From positions 1-30,568 of the forward strand of contig JAZLDG010000023.1 in the NCBI GenBank assembly GCA_045614565.1: a DNA stretch of 30,568 bases. The letters run 5' to 3'. The DNA is from Scatosoma sp045614565 (lineage in GTDB: Bacteria; Bacillota; Clostridia; Christensenellales; Borkfalkiaceae). The position numbers and the translations under genes were made by a program. Shown here piece after piece: positions 1 through 7,096 of the stretch (position 1 is its first letter; the number at the start of each line of letters is the position of its first letter). The notes under the pieces were generated by a model. The model did not search any database, was not told where the DNA came from, and saw only the letters and a program-made list of their open reading frames with translations.

Positions 1-737
1 CCCTCAACCGAATACTTCTTGTTGCAGATGATACGGTGGAGTACGTCCATAAGGATACGGCGCAGGAACTCGGGCTTCGCTACGCTTACCGATAAGAGAG
101 CCTTGCCTTTCTTGGTGTAAAGGTCAAGCAAATATGCGACGTCGTGATTATTGCACTTATAGCAATTTTCTTCGGTAGGCTCGTTGTCGATAATCTTCGG
201 GCTGAACACGATATGGTCGATAACCGTTTGCAACGCCTTGCAAAGCTGGGTATTGCTGGTAGGCGTTTTGCCAAGCTCGACTTCTTGCGCCTTTTTATCC
301 AAATAATAGGTTTTCGCAAGTTTCTGCATATCTTCCTTGCCGTATCCAAGCTCGATAGCGGCACGCAAGCAAAGCAACTGATTGAGTTTATTGCCCCACG
401 CTTCCCATTCGGTATCCAACTCCGCGTACTTGCAGAATTTGAGTAAGTAGATTTGACGGTCTTTTTCCCCCGTTTCGATACCCGTCATAATGCCTTTGTC
501 GTCCGTCTTGACCTTATGCGTAGGCACTTTGAACGAATGCATAGTGATTGCTTCGATGATGGGGCTTTCTTTTTCGCAAAGCGACTTGAACACTTGCTTT
601 TGATACAAGTCGATGTATTGCTTTTCAAAGCCTTTTAACGCTACTTCTGCGCCGATAGCTTCTTCCGTTTTGCCTGCCTTTACGAACGTTGCGATGTCCT
701 TGATTGCCTTTTCGATGCCAGCCTTGACATCTTCCAT
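1..737 (-). CDS. Hypothetical protein, C-terminus beyond left edge
   Basis: On the minus strand an open frame starts at ATG 737 and stays open for 245 codons to the window edge, so the gene is truncated here. I do not recognise the family. The visible part is soluble and mixed-charge, starts MEDVKAGIEKAIKDI, and carries a short Cys pair (CYKCNNHD) late in the visible part. No signal peptide or membrane segment is seen. Two further in-frame ATGs lie upstream at 770 and 809. None of the three starts has a well-placed Shine-Dalgarno site; a purine run (AGGGGG) lies too far from 737. The plus-strand open frames in the same stretch look like shadows. A phage or integrative-element origin is possible but cannot be shown. 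Confidence 0.6.
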   Translation of the reverse strand, partial: MEDVKAGIEKAIKDIATFVKAGKTEEAIGAEVALKGFEKQYIDLYQKQVFKSLCEKESPIIEAITMHSFKVPTHKVKTDDKGIMTGIETGEKDRQIYLLKFCKYAELDTEWEAWGNKLNQLLCLRAAIELGYGKEDMQKLAKTYYLDKKAQEVELGKTPTSNTQLCKALQTVIDHIVFSPKIIDNEPTEENCYKCNNHDVAYLLDLYTKKGKALLSVSVAKPEFLRRILMDVLHRIICNKKYSVE

Positions 738-785
738 TTTGAGAGATATTGATTTTGCACCCCCTATCATTTTGGGAGATATTGA
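735..785. repeat. 18-nt direct repeat around the start of the left-edge gene
   Basis: CATTTTGAGAGATATTGA at 735-752 recurs as CATTTTGGGAGATATTGA at 768-785, one mismatch, spaced 33 nt. On the minus strand each copy carries an in-frame ATG of the left-edge gene, so the start region is duplicated. It may be a tandem operator or a short duplication. Confidence 0.6.
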
Positions 786-801
786 CACCCTAACACACAA
801 G

Positions 802-831
802 AAGGACATACCAAACGGATGTGTCCTTTTT
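802..831 (+). repeat. Inverted repeat, terminator-like on the plus strand
   Basis: AAGGACA (802-808) pairs with TGTCCTT (822-828) and a run of T follows to 831. No plus-strand gene ends just upstream, so a terminator role is unclear. On the minus strand it lies in the leader of the left-edge gene and could be regulatory. Confidence 0.35.
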
Positions 832-904
832 GTTGAAGGCTAAAAATAGTGAAAAAATATAATTGTACTTTTTCATACTTCGTTATGTTTTTTTGCAAAG
901 TAAA

Positions 905-934
905 ACACGCTCTTGGCAAACACCAAGAGCGTGT
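905..934 (-). terminator. Hairpin downstream of the small membrane protein gene
   Basis: A perfect 12-bp stem, ACACGCTCTTGG (905-916) with CCAAGAGCGTGT (923-934), has a 6-nt loop. On the minus strand it is followed by TTTTA. It sits 17 nt past the stop of the 951-1247 gene, which it probably terminates. Confidence 0.75.
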
Positions 935-950
935 AGGTTTTGCGTTGCTA

Positions 951-1247
951 TTAAATAAATAAAATTAAGGCGAAAAATACCGTGTATGCGCTGAATAAAA
1001 CGAGCGGGAAGATTTTACGGGCGATCAACGCTATAAGCGTGAATACGGCGGCGGCAATGAAATAAATCCAAGTCGCCACGACGCCGAACGGCGCGATAAA
1101 CAAATAAAAAATAAAATACACCAAACCCGCGATAGAGCCCAGCGTGGTGAATAAGCCTTCCAGCTCACCATCGTTAAACCAAACGAGTAAAGAGCCGAGT
1201 GTAGTCAAAGCGGTGATAATAAATAATATCCAAGCAAAAACTTCCAT
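951..1247 (-). CDS. Small integral membrane protein, unknown function
   Basis: This 98-residue protein is almost wholly hydrophobic. About three or four membrane helices are visible: roughly residues 3-23 (WILFIITALTTLGSLLVWF), 36-58, 60-80 and 82-97. Only a few charged residues occur (NDGELEG in the first loop, ARK before the last helix). I cannot assign a family. The start is supported by AAGGAG about 8 nt before ATG 1247 on the minus strand, a promoter at 1271-1299 and a hairpin terminator at 905-934, so it is a single-gene transcript. Function unknown. Confidence 0.75.
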   Translation of the reverse strand: MEVFAWILFIITALTTLGSLLVWFNDGELEGLFTTLGSIAGLVYFIFYLFIAPFGVVATWIYFIAAAVFTLIALIARKIFPLVLFSAYTVFFALILFI

Positions 1248-1270
1248 AGTTTTTTCTCCTTATATGCAAT

Positions 1271-1299
1271 ATTATACACCCACTTACTAAATTTTTCAA
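1271..1299 (-). promoter_or_regulatory. Sigma-A-type promoter of the small membrane protein gene
   Basis: On the minus strand TTGAAA (1299-1294) and TATAAT (1276-1271) are 17 nt apart, ahead of the Shine-Dalgarno site and ATG 1247. Confidence 0.7.
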
Positions 1300-1380
1300 G
1301 GATTTAACGGGGTCAAAACGCATAAATTTCAAAAAAAATATACAATCACACCTTTTTCCCTCGCTCGCATATATTATATT

Positions 1381-1890
1381 ATGAAAATAGTAGAGTATGA
1401 TAGAGAAGCCGCGGTAGCGTACGCTCGGCAATGGGCGTTTTCACAAAATCCCGCCTACTTTAATTTCGATCGGTTAGGTGGCGATTGCACGAATTTTGCT
1501 TCGCAATGTCTGTTTGCGGGGAGCAAGGTTATGAATTATACGCCCGTATTCGGTTGGTTTTACCGTTCGGCGAATGAGCGTACGGCGTCGTGGACGGGTG
1601 TGGAATATTTCTACAATTTTCTCACGCAAAACGAGAGTGGAATAGGGAACGGTGCAGGGCCGTTTGCGGAAGAAACGACGATAGATAAGCTACAAATCGG
1701 AGATTTCGTACAGCTTGGTCGGGATACCGGCGACTTTTACCATACGCCTGTCGTGGTTGGTTTTTCGCGGGGAGTGCCGCTTGTGGCGGCGCATACGTAC
1801 GACGCGTTTAACCGTTCCTTAAACACGTACCGTTTCGAGCGAATACGTTGTTTACACGTACTTGGCGTACGGGAAGCGGACGGCGACTAA
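1381..1890 (+). CDS. Amidase_6-type (NlpC/P60-like) putative amidase
   Basis: The 169-residue protein carries the Amidase_6 hallmark GGDCTNFASQCLFAG (about residues 33-47), where Cys36 should be the nucleophile, and a later HTPVVVGF / AAHTYDAFNRSL segment with candidate catalytic histidines. This family of papain-like cysteine hydrolases is common in Firmicutes and often has longer secreted relatives. Here there is no signal peptide and no extra domain, so this is the bare domain and may act in the cytoplasm. The substrate is unknown. The start is chosen because YDREAAVAYA is typical of the domain's beginning. No Shine-Dalgarno site precedes ATG 1381; the upstream sequence is AT-rich with TATATT elements touching the start, so a leaderless or very short-leader mRNA is possible. 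A strong hairpin terminator follows. Confidence 0.85.
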   Translation: MKIVEYDREAAVAYARQWAFSQNPAYFNFDRLGGDCTNFASQCLFAGSKVMNYTPVFGWFYRSANERTASWTGVEYFYNFLTQNESGIGNGAGPFAEETTIDKLQIGDFVQLGRDTGDFYHTPVVVGFSRGVPLVAAHTYDAFNRSLNTYRFERIRCLHVLGVREADGD

Positions 1891-1906
1891 AAAATTCCTA
1901 TAAAAA

Positions 1907-1952
1907 CCCGCAAAAAAATGCGTTCGTTCGGTTGCTTTTTTTGCGGGCTTTT
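1907..1952 (+). terminator. Rho-independent terminator after the amidase gene
   Basis: CCCGCAAAAAAA (1907-1918) pairs with TTTTTTTGCGGG (1936-1947), then CTTTT follows. It ends the amidase transcript. Its 3' arm also contains the -35 element of the pur promoter. Confidence 0.85.
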
Positions 1953-1960
1953 GTTATAAT
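1932..1960 (+). promoter_or_regulatory. Promoter of the purine operon
   Basis: TTGCTT (1932-1937) and a perfect TATAAT (1955-1960) are spaced 17 nt. The predicted start near 1967 lies about 243 nt before purE. No copy of the Bacillus PurBox (CCGAAC type) is visible. Confidence 0.7.
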
Positions 1961-2027
1961 ATTATATAGGGAAACGTGGGGAAAAGATAAACGAAAGAAA
2001 AACGCTGTACGGAAAAGGAACTCGTTT

Positions 2028-2156
2028 ATGGTGCATTTACGCAAAAAAGGAATGTTTAACGTTGCTTCGTCCCGATTGTTGGGCGGTGGTTTCGTCGGGC
2101 AAAAAACGCCTTTTTTCGGGTGTAAAGCAGCCGTTTTTCACGAAAAAACAAGATAA
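2028..2156 (+). CDS. Possible 42-residue leader peptide upstream of purE
   Basis: ATG 2028 has AAGGA about 8 nt upstream and the frame runs to TAA 2154-2156, giving a basic, Gly- and Phe-rich peptide (MVHLRKKGMF...HEKTR). It ends 4 nt before the hairpin at 2161. I recognise no family. It could be a regulatory uORF whose translation affects the hairpin, or a chance frame. Confidence 0.25.
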   Translation: MVHLRKKGMFNVASSRLLGGGFVGQKTPFFGCKAAVFHEKTR

Positions 2157-2160
2157 CTAC

Positions 2161-2194
2161 ATAGGTGCAACGCAAGTTGCACCTATTACTTTTT
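2161..2194 (+). terminator. Attenuator-like hairpin directly before purE
   Basis: ATAGGTGCAAC (2161-2171) and GTTGCACCTAT (2176-2186) form a perfect 11-bp stem with a GCAA loop. TAC and then five T (2190-2194) follow, and the purE Shine-Dalgarno AAAGGAG starts 2 nt later. GGTGCA upstream at 2030-2035 could pair with the 3' arm instead, offering a weak alternative fold. Terminator, attenuator or stability hairpin are all possible. Confidence 0.5.
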
Positions 2195-2209
2195 CAAAGG
2201 AGATAAGAT

Positions 2210-2698
2210 ATGAGCAAAGTTGGTATTTTAATGGGCAGCAAATCGGACTTCGACGTGGTGAAACCCGCGGTCGCGGTTTTGAAGAAATTTGGAGTGGAAA
2301 CGGAAGTCAGAGTGATTTCCGCGCACCGTACGCCCGACGAAGCACACGAGTTTGCTGCGACGGCAAGAGAAAAGGGAATGGAAGTCATTATTTGCGCGGC
2401 TGGTAAAGCGGCGCACCTTGGCGGCGTAATCGCCGCGCTCACGACGCTTCCCGTGATCGGTTTGCCCGTAAAAACGGATATGATGGGCGGGCTGGACAGC
2501 TTGCTTTCCATCGTGCAAATGCCCGCGGGGATTCCCGTGGCGACCGTGGGTGTAAACGGCGGCGAAAACGCGGGGCTTTTGGCACTGCAAATTTTGGGAA
2601 TTAAATACCCCGAAATCGCGGAACAGCTCGCGCAGTATAAAACGGCAATGAAAGATAAGATCAACGCGGACGACGAAGCGTTGCAGCAGTTGCTTTAA
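2210..2698 (+). CDS. purE: N5-carboxyaminoimidazole ribonucleotide mutase PurE (class I)
   Basis: PurE converts N5-CAIR to CAIR in cytoplasmic purine synthesis. The 162-residue length is normal. The substrate loop GSKSDFD (residues 9-15), SAHRTP (37-42, with catalytic His39), the AGKAAHLGG loop and DSLLSIVQMP all match class I bacterial PurE. Class I enzymes use N5-CAIR made by PurK, and no purK lies in the window. AAAGGAG 5 nt upstream fixes the start. It is the first gene of the operon and ends 15 nt before purF. Confidence 0.96.
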   Translation: MSKVGILMGSKSDFDVVKPAVAVLKKFGVETEVRVISAHRTPDEAHEFAATAREKGMEVIICAAGKAAHLGGVIAALTTLPVIGLPVKTDMMGGLDSLLSIVQMPAGIPVATVGVNGGENAGLLALQILGIKYPEIAEQLAQYKTAMKDKINADDEALQQLL

Positions 2699-2713
2699 TA
2701 GGAGAAAGAATAT

Positions 2714-4123
2714 ATGGCTGTATTCGGTATTTTCGGCACGAAAACGGCAAACGTTGCGTCAAGTACGTATTACGGTTTATACGCTTTGCAACACAGGGGA
2801 CAAGCGTCAAGCGGTATCGTCGTGAACGACGACGGCGTTTTCCATTCTTTCAAGGATTCGGGCATTGTAAACGAAGTCTTTACGACGGGTGTAATCGACA
2901 ATCTCGGTCGCGGACAAATGGCACTTGGGAACGTCCGCTACGGCACGTCCAAAACCAAAGACCGTATCAACGCCGAGCCTATGCTCGTCAACCATATTAA
3001 AGGCCGTTTGGCGATTTCCCACGACGGTGCGCTCGTTAATTATTCCGAGCTTCGCAAGGAACTGGAATTAGAAGGCGCGATTTTTCATACGTCCAACGAT
3101 ATAGAAGTCATTGCGTATATGATAACCAAAGCCCGTTTGACCGCATCCTCGACGGAAGAAGCGATCAGTAGGGCTATGGACCGCTTGGCAGGCGGATATT
3201 CCTTACTCGTAATGTCGCCGCAAAAGTTGATCGCGGCGCGCGACGAGAACGGTTTGCACCCCCTTTGCTACGGCGTACGCGACGACGGGGAATACGTGGT
3301 CGCGAGCGAGAGTTGCGCGCTCAATACCGTAGGCGCAAACTTCGTAAGAGAGCTTGACCCTGGTGAAATCGTAATCTTTTCCAAGGAAGGCGTAAAAAGT
3401 ATTCGCGAGCATTGCGACAAAAAGCCCGAACGGCTTTGCGTGTTCGAGTATTTGTACACGGCTCGTCCCGATTCCGTTATCAATAACTGTTCGGTGCATT
3501 TGGCAAGAAAACGCGCGGGCGCGTTTTTGGCAAAGGCGCACCCCGTGGAAGCGGACGTCGTCATCGGTGCACCTGATTCGGGGATTGACGCGGCGATCGG
3601 CTACGCGGAAGAATCGGGTATTCCGTACGGACTTGGACTTATTAAAAATAAATATATCGGCAGAACCTTTATCGATCCTGGTCAAAACGTGCGGGAAGAC
3701 AAGGTTAAAATCAAGCTCAATCCCGTTGCGGAAACGGTACGCGGTAAACGCGTAATACTCGTAGACGATTCCATCGTTCGCGGTACGACCTGCGTTCGCG
3801 TGGTTAAGCTTCTTCGCGACGCGGGGGCGAAAGAAATTCATATCCGTTCGTCCGCGCCTGCGTTTTTGAATCCTTGCTACTACGGTACGGATATCGGATC
3901 GAGAGAAGAATTGATCGCTTGTAAGTATACGCCCGAAGAAATGGCAAAGCTGTTCGGCGCGGATTCGGTGGGCTTTTTGCCTTTGGAAGACGTCGTAAAG
4001 CTTGGCGAGTCGGGGACTTGCAAAGGGTATTGCAAGGCTTGCTTCGACGGCGAATATCCCACGGAAATTCCTAAGGATAACGGCGAGTGCAAGTACGATT
4101 ATAAAATATCCGAAAATAAATAA
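2714..4123 (+). CDS. purF: Amidophosphoribosyltransferase PurF with degenerate glutaminase site
   Basis: PurF makes 5-phosphoribosylamine from PRPP in the first committed purine step. The 469-residue protein has an Ntn-type glutaminase domain (about 1-230) and a phosphoribosyltransferase domain. The PRPP loop ILVDDSIVRGTT (348-359) and IKNKYIGRTFI (310-320) are intact. Cysteines 242, 388, 440 and 443 fit the [4Fe-4S] ligand pattern of the Bacillus-type enzyme. Oddly, the N-terminus reads MAVFGIFG, whereas the family has Cys-Gly-Val-Phe-Gly: the initiator Met occupies the position of the nucleophilic Cys1, and there is no cysteine before 185. The oxyanion loop HNG is HDG (103-105). Arg75 and Asp129 at other glutamine-site positions remain. 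A TAG codon 15 nt upstream in frame rules out an N-terminal extension, and GGAG supports the start. Glutamine-dependent activity is predicted lost; ammonia-dependent synthesis is plausible. Confidence 0.93.
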   Translation: MAVFGIFGTKTANVASSTYYGLYALQHRGQASSGIVVNDDGVFHSFKDSGIVNEVFTTGVIDNLGRGQMALGNVRYGTSKTKDRINAEPMLVNHIKGRLAISHDGALVNYSELRKELELEGAIFHTSNDIEVIAYMITKARLTASSTEEAISRAMDRLAGGYSLLVMSPQKLIAARDENGLHPLCYGVRDDGEYVVASESCALNTVGANFVRELDPGEIVIFSKEGVKSIREHCDKKPERLCVFEYLYTARPDSVINNCSVHLARKRAGAFLAKAHPVEADVVIGAPDSGIDAAIGYAEESGIPYGLGLIKNKYIGRTFIDPGQNVREDKVKIKLNPVAETVRGKRVILVDDSIVRGTTCVRVVKLLRDAGAKEIHIRSSAPAFLNPCYYGTDIGSREELIACKYTPEEMAKLFGADSVGFLPLEDVVKLGESGTCKGYCKACFDGEYPTEIPKDNGECKYDYKISENK

Positions 4124-4156
4124 TTTCACGAAAAAATATAAAATGGAGAAAATAAA

Positions 4157-5182
4157 ATGGCTATTTCTTACAAAGACAGCGGCGTAGACGTAACGCGGGG
4201 TTACAAAGCCGTAGAATTGATGAAAAAACACGTAAAATCCACCTACAACGAAAACGTTATCGGCGACCTTGGATCGTTCGGCGGCTTCTTCTCGATTGCA
4301 AACGAGAAAATGGAAGAACCCGTACTCGTTGCGGGTACGGACGGCGTAGGCACGAAGCTCAAATACGCGTTCGTGCTTGAAAAACACGACACGATCGGTA
4401 TTGACGCCGTAGCAATGTGCGTAAACGATATCGTTTGTCAAGGTGCAAAACCCTTGTTCTTCTTGGACTATTACGCTTGCGGAAGATTGTATCCTGAAGC
4501 GGAATCGGAAGTAGTAAAGGGTATTGCGGAAGGTTGTAAACAAGCAGGTTGCGCGTTGATCGGCGGTGAAACGGCGGAAATGCCCGGTTTCTATCCCGAC
4601 GGCGAATACGACCTTGCGGGTTTTGCGGTCGGTATCGTAGACAAGAAAAAGGTTATCAACGGTAAGAATATCGTTGCGGGCGACGTTTTGATCGGCTTGA
4701 AATCGACGGGCGTACACTCCAACGGTTATTCGCTCGTTCGTAAACTGTTTGGTGATAGCGATAAAGCGGCTTTGGAAGCTTACGATGAAGAACTCGGCGC
4801 GTCGGCGGCAGAAGTGTTGTTGAAGCCTACGAGAATTTACGTCAAGAGCATTTTAGAACTTATCTCCAAGGTCGAAGTCAAAGGTATCGCGCATATCACG
4901 GGCGGCGGGTTTATCGAGAATATTCCCAGAATTTTACCCGACGGCGTAGCCGCGGAAATCGATAAGAAATCCTACGAAGTACCCGCGGTATTCCAAGTAA
5001 TGCAAAAGCGCGCGGGCATTACCGACGAACAAATTTACAATACCTTTAATATGGGTATCGGTATGGTCGTATGCGTTGCGCCCGAAAACGTAGAAGCGGC
5101 GATGGCGTCGCTCAAAGCAACAGGTGAAGAAGTGGTTGTAATCGGTAAAACGGTTGCGGGCAAAGGCGTGATTTTGAAATGA
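4157..5182 (+). CDS. purM: Phosphoribosylformylglycinamidine cyclo-ligase PurM (AIR synthetase)
   Basis: PurM closes FGAM to 5-aminoimidazole ribonucleotide using ATP. The protein has 341 residues, the usual size. It begins with the typical YKDSGVDVTRGYKAVELM segment, followed by GTDGVGTKLKYAF (ATP and magnesium loop), IGIDAVAMCVNDIVCQGA, the GGETAEMPGFY motif and GGGFIENIPR. GGAG about 10 nt upstream supports ATG 4157. It follows purF by 33 nt and overlaps purN by four nucleotides (ATGA), which implies translational coupling with the next step in tetrahydrofolate-dependent purine synthesis. Confidence 0.96.
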   Translation: MAISYKDSGVDVTRGYKAVELMKKHVKSTYNENVIGDLGSFGGFFSIANEKMEEPVLVAGTDGVGTKLKYAFVLEKHDTIGIDAVAMCVNDIVCQGAKPLFFLDYYACGRLYPEAESEVVKGIAEGCKQAGCALIGGETAEMPGFYPDGEYDLAGFAVGIVDKKKVINGKNIVAGDVLIGLKSTGVHSNGYSLVRKLFGDSDKAALEAYDEELGASAAEVLLKPTRIYVKSILELISKVEVKGIAHITGGGFIENIPRILPDGVAAEIDKKSYEVPAVFQVMQKRAGITDEQIYNTFNMGIGMVVCVAPENVEAAMASLKATGEEVVVIGKTVAGKGVILK

Positions 5183-5793
5183 AAAAAATAGCGGTATTCG
5201 CTTCGGGCGGCGGCACGGATTTTCAATCCGTGATCGACGCTAACGAAGCCGAACAATTTTGTGAGATAGCTTATCTCGTGGCGTCCAAGCCCCAAATCGG
5301 GGCGATTTCCCGTGCGGAAAAGCACGGGATTGAAACGCTCGTTTACGATAAAACGGCGGAAAGCAAGGACGATTTTTACGCGCGCGTAGCAAAAACGCTC
5401 AAAAGCGACGGCGTGGAATATATCGTTTTGGCGGGTTGGCTGCTCGTCGTGCCCGCAAGCTTTATTCAAGAATTTGAAAACCGTATTATCAATGTGCATC
5501 CTTCGCTCATTCCGTCCTTTTGCGGTATGGGCTATTACGGATTAAAAGTACATACGGCGGCGATCGAGTACGGTGTTAAGGTAAGCGGCGCGACCATTCA
5601 TTTCGTAGAAGCGGACGTAGACGGCGGAGCGATTATTATGCAACGCACGGTCGAAGTCAAGGACGACGACACGCCCGAAAGCTTACAGGCGCGGATTTTA
5701 CAGGAAGAACATAAGGCTTTACCCCTTTGCGTGAAATTGCTTTGCCAAGGCAAAATTCAAAAAGACGGGCGCAAGGTAAAAGTAGAATTATAA
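5179..5793 (+). CDS. purN: Phosphoribosylglycinamide formyltransferase PurN
   Basis: PurN transfers a formyl group from 10-formyltetrahydrofolate to GAR. The 204-residue protein keeps the catalytic trio: Asn105 and His107 in INVHPSLIPSF, and Asp148 in VEADVDGGAII. After the HPSL motif it has FCGMGYYGLKVH rather than the commoner PGLHTH-type loop; I believe this variant recurs in clostridial PurN proteins. The N-terminal FASGGGTDFQ is the phosphate-binding loop. The start overlaps the purM stop by ATGA. It produces FGAR, which feeds purL in the same operon. Confidence 0.94.
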   Translation: MKKIAVFASGGGTDFQSVIDANEAEQFCEIAYLVASKPQIGAISRAEKHGIETLVYDKTAESKDDFYARVAKTLKSDGVEYIVLAGWLLVVPASFIQEFENRIINVHPSLIPSFCGMGYYGLKVHTAAIEYGVKVSGATIHFVEADVDGGAIIMQRTVEVKDDDTPESLQARILQEEHKALPLCVKLLCQGKIQKDGRKVKVEL

Positions 5794-5814
5794 TCATTAC
5801 GGAGAAAGAAAAGT

Positions 5815-7089
5815 ATGAACGTTTTAGTGATCGGCAACGGCGGGAGAGAACACGCAATCGTGCAAGCGCTCAAAAAATCGCCGAAAGTGGATAAAATTTA
5901 TGCAATGAAAGGAAACGCAGGGATCGGTGAAATTGCCGAGCTCGTCAACGTGGATTATTGCGATATCAAAGCGGTTGGCGAATGGGTGGATAATCACAAG
6001 GAAATCGATTATACGGTGATTGCACCCGACGATCCGCTTGCGCTTGGGCTTGCGGACGAGCTGGAAGCGCGCGGACACCGCGTATTCGGGCCGAGAAAGA
6101 ACGCCGCGATTATTGAAGCGAGTAAGGCTTTTTCCAAGGAATTGATGAAAAAATATGGTATTCCCACGGCGAAGTACGAAACCTTTTCCGATTATGAAGA
6201 AGCGAAAAAATACGTGGAAAATTGCGAAATCCCCGTCGTATTAAAAGCGGACGGGCTTGCGCTTGGCAAGGGCGTACTCATTTGCAAAACGCGGGAAGAA
6301 GCGTTGGCGGGCATAAAAGAAATGATGCTCGATAAAAAATTCGGCACGGCGGGCAACAAGGTCGTCGTAGAAGAATTTTTAGAAGGACCCGAAGTTTCCG
6401 CGCTTGCGTTTACCGACGGAAAAACGATTAAGCCGATGATTACGAGCTGCGACCATAAACGCGCGTACGATAACGACGAAGGCTTGAACACGGGCGGTAT
6501 GGGCACGTTTGCGCCTGCACCTTTCTACGGGGAAAAGACGCAAGAAGAAGTAATGGAAAAGATAATGAAGCCTACCGTGTACGCGATGAACGCGGAAGGA
6601 CGCACCTTTAAGGGCGTTTTGTATTTCGGGCTTATGAAGACCAAGGACGGTATGAAAGTCATCGAATACAACTCCCGTTTCGGCGATCCCGAAACGCAGG
6701 TTATCCTGCCGATGCTCAAAACCGATCTTATGGATATTTTTGAAGCGGTCACGGACGAGCGTTTAGAAGATATCGATATCGAATGGGATACGGGCGCGTG
6801 CGTATGCGTGGTACTTGCAAGCGGCGGTTATCCCGAAGCTTACGAGAAAGGCAAGGAAATTAACGTTGGGAATTTGGACGAAGGGATAGTGCTTTGCCAC
6901 GCAGGTACGGCTTTGAAAGATAATAAGCTCGTCACGAGCGGCGGTCGGGTTTTGGGAGTATGCGCCAAGGGCGAAACGATCGAAGCCGCGCGGAAAAAAG
7001 CATACGCGAACGTGGAAAAGATTTCCTTTGATAAAATGCACTACCGTCAAGATATTGGAATTAAATACAAGGATATAAGCAGAGAGTGA
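5815..7089 (+). CDS. purD: Phosphoribosylamine-glycine ligase PurD
   Basis: PurD joins phosphoribosylamine, the unstable PurF product, to glycine with ATP. The 424-residue ATP-grasp enzyme begins NVLVIGNGGREHAIVQAL and carries VVLKADGLALGKGVLI, EEFLEGPEVSALAF, CDHKRAYDNDEGLNTGGMG and EYNSRFGDPETQVILP, all family signatures in the expected order. GGAG about 12 nt upstream marks the start. It lies 21 nt after purN and 7 nt before purL. Because its substrate is short-lived, close expression with purF makes sense, including if PurF here works with free ammonia. Confidence 0.96.
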   Translation: MNVLVIGNGGREHAIVQALKKSPKVDKIYAMKGNAGIGEIAELVNVDYCDIKAVGEWVDNHKEIDYTVIAPDDPLALGLADELEARGHRVFGPRKNAAIIEASKAFSKELMKKYGIPTAKYETFSDYEEAKKYVENCEIPVVLKADGLALGKGVLICKTREEALAGIKEMMLDKKFGTAGNKVVVEEFLEGPEVSALAFTDGKTIKPMITSCDHKRAYDNDEGLNTGGMGTFAPAPFYGEKTQEEVMEKIMKPTVYAMNAEGRTFKGVLYFGLMKTKDGMKVIEYNSRFGDPETQVILPMLKTDLMDIFEAVTDERLEDIDIEWDTGACVCVVLASGGYPEAYEKGKEINVGNLDEGIVLCHAGTALKDNKLVTSGGRVLGVCAKGETIEAARKKAYANVEKISFDKMHYRQDIGIKYKDISRE

Positions 7090-7096
7090 GGATATT

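Larger units (their letters stand above)
1967..2209 (+). promoter_or_regulatory. Long 5' leader of the pur operon, candidate regulatory RNA
   Basis: About 243 nt separate the predicted transcription start from purE. The stretch holds several possible stems (CCCGA about 2071 with TCGGG about 2095; GTTTTT/AAAAAC about 2133-2150), a 42-codon open frame and a perfect 11-bp hairpin just before the purE ribosome binding site. I do not see the conserved cores of guanine/adenine, ZTP, ykkC/PRPP or T-box leaders. The length and the hairpin next to the ribosome binding site suggest attenuation or translational control of purine synthesis, but no mechanism is proven. Confidence 0.4.

Noticed and set aside
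144..843. Short plus-strand open frames near the left edge
   Set aside because: The minus-strand frame 737-1 is open throughout with ordinary codon use; the plus-strand frames are short, Phe/Arg-rich and overlap it.
1..1300. Left edge as the end of a prophage
   Set aside because: The partial gene is not recognisable as phage-derived, and no integrase, att repeat or phage module is visible.
1967..2209. Known purine, ZTP or ykkC/PRPP riboswitch upstream of purE
   Set aside because: None of the conserved core strings of these classes could be found by eye.
2062..2406. Plus-strand frame overlapping the start of purE
   Set aside because: It runs out of frame through the clearly conserved purE N-terminus and has no supporting ribosome site.
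2714..2725. Possible missed upstream start that would give PurF its Cys
   Set aside because: An in-frame TAG lies 15 nt before ATG 2714 and no Cys codon occurs between them.
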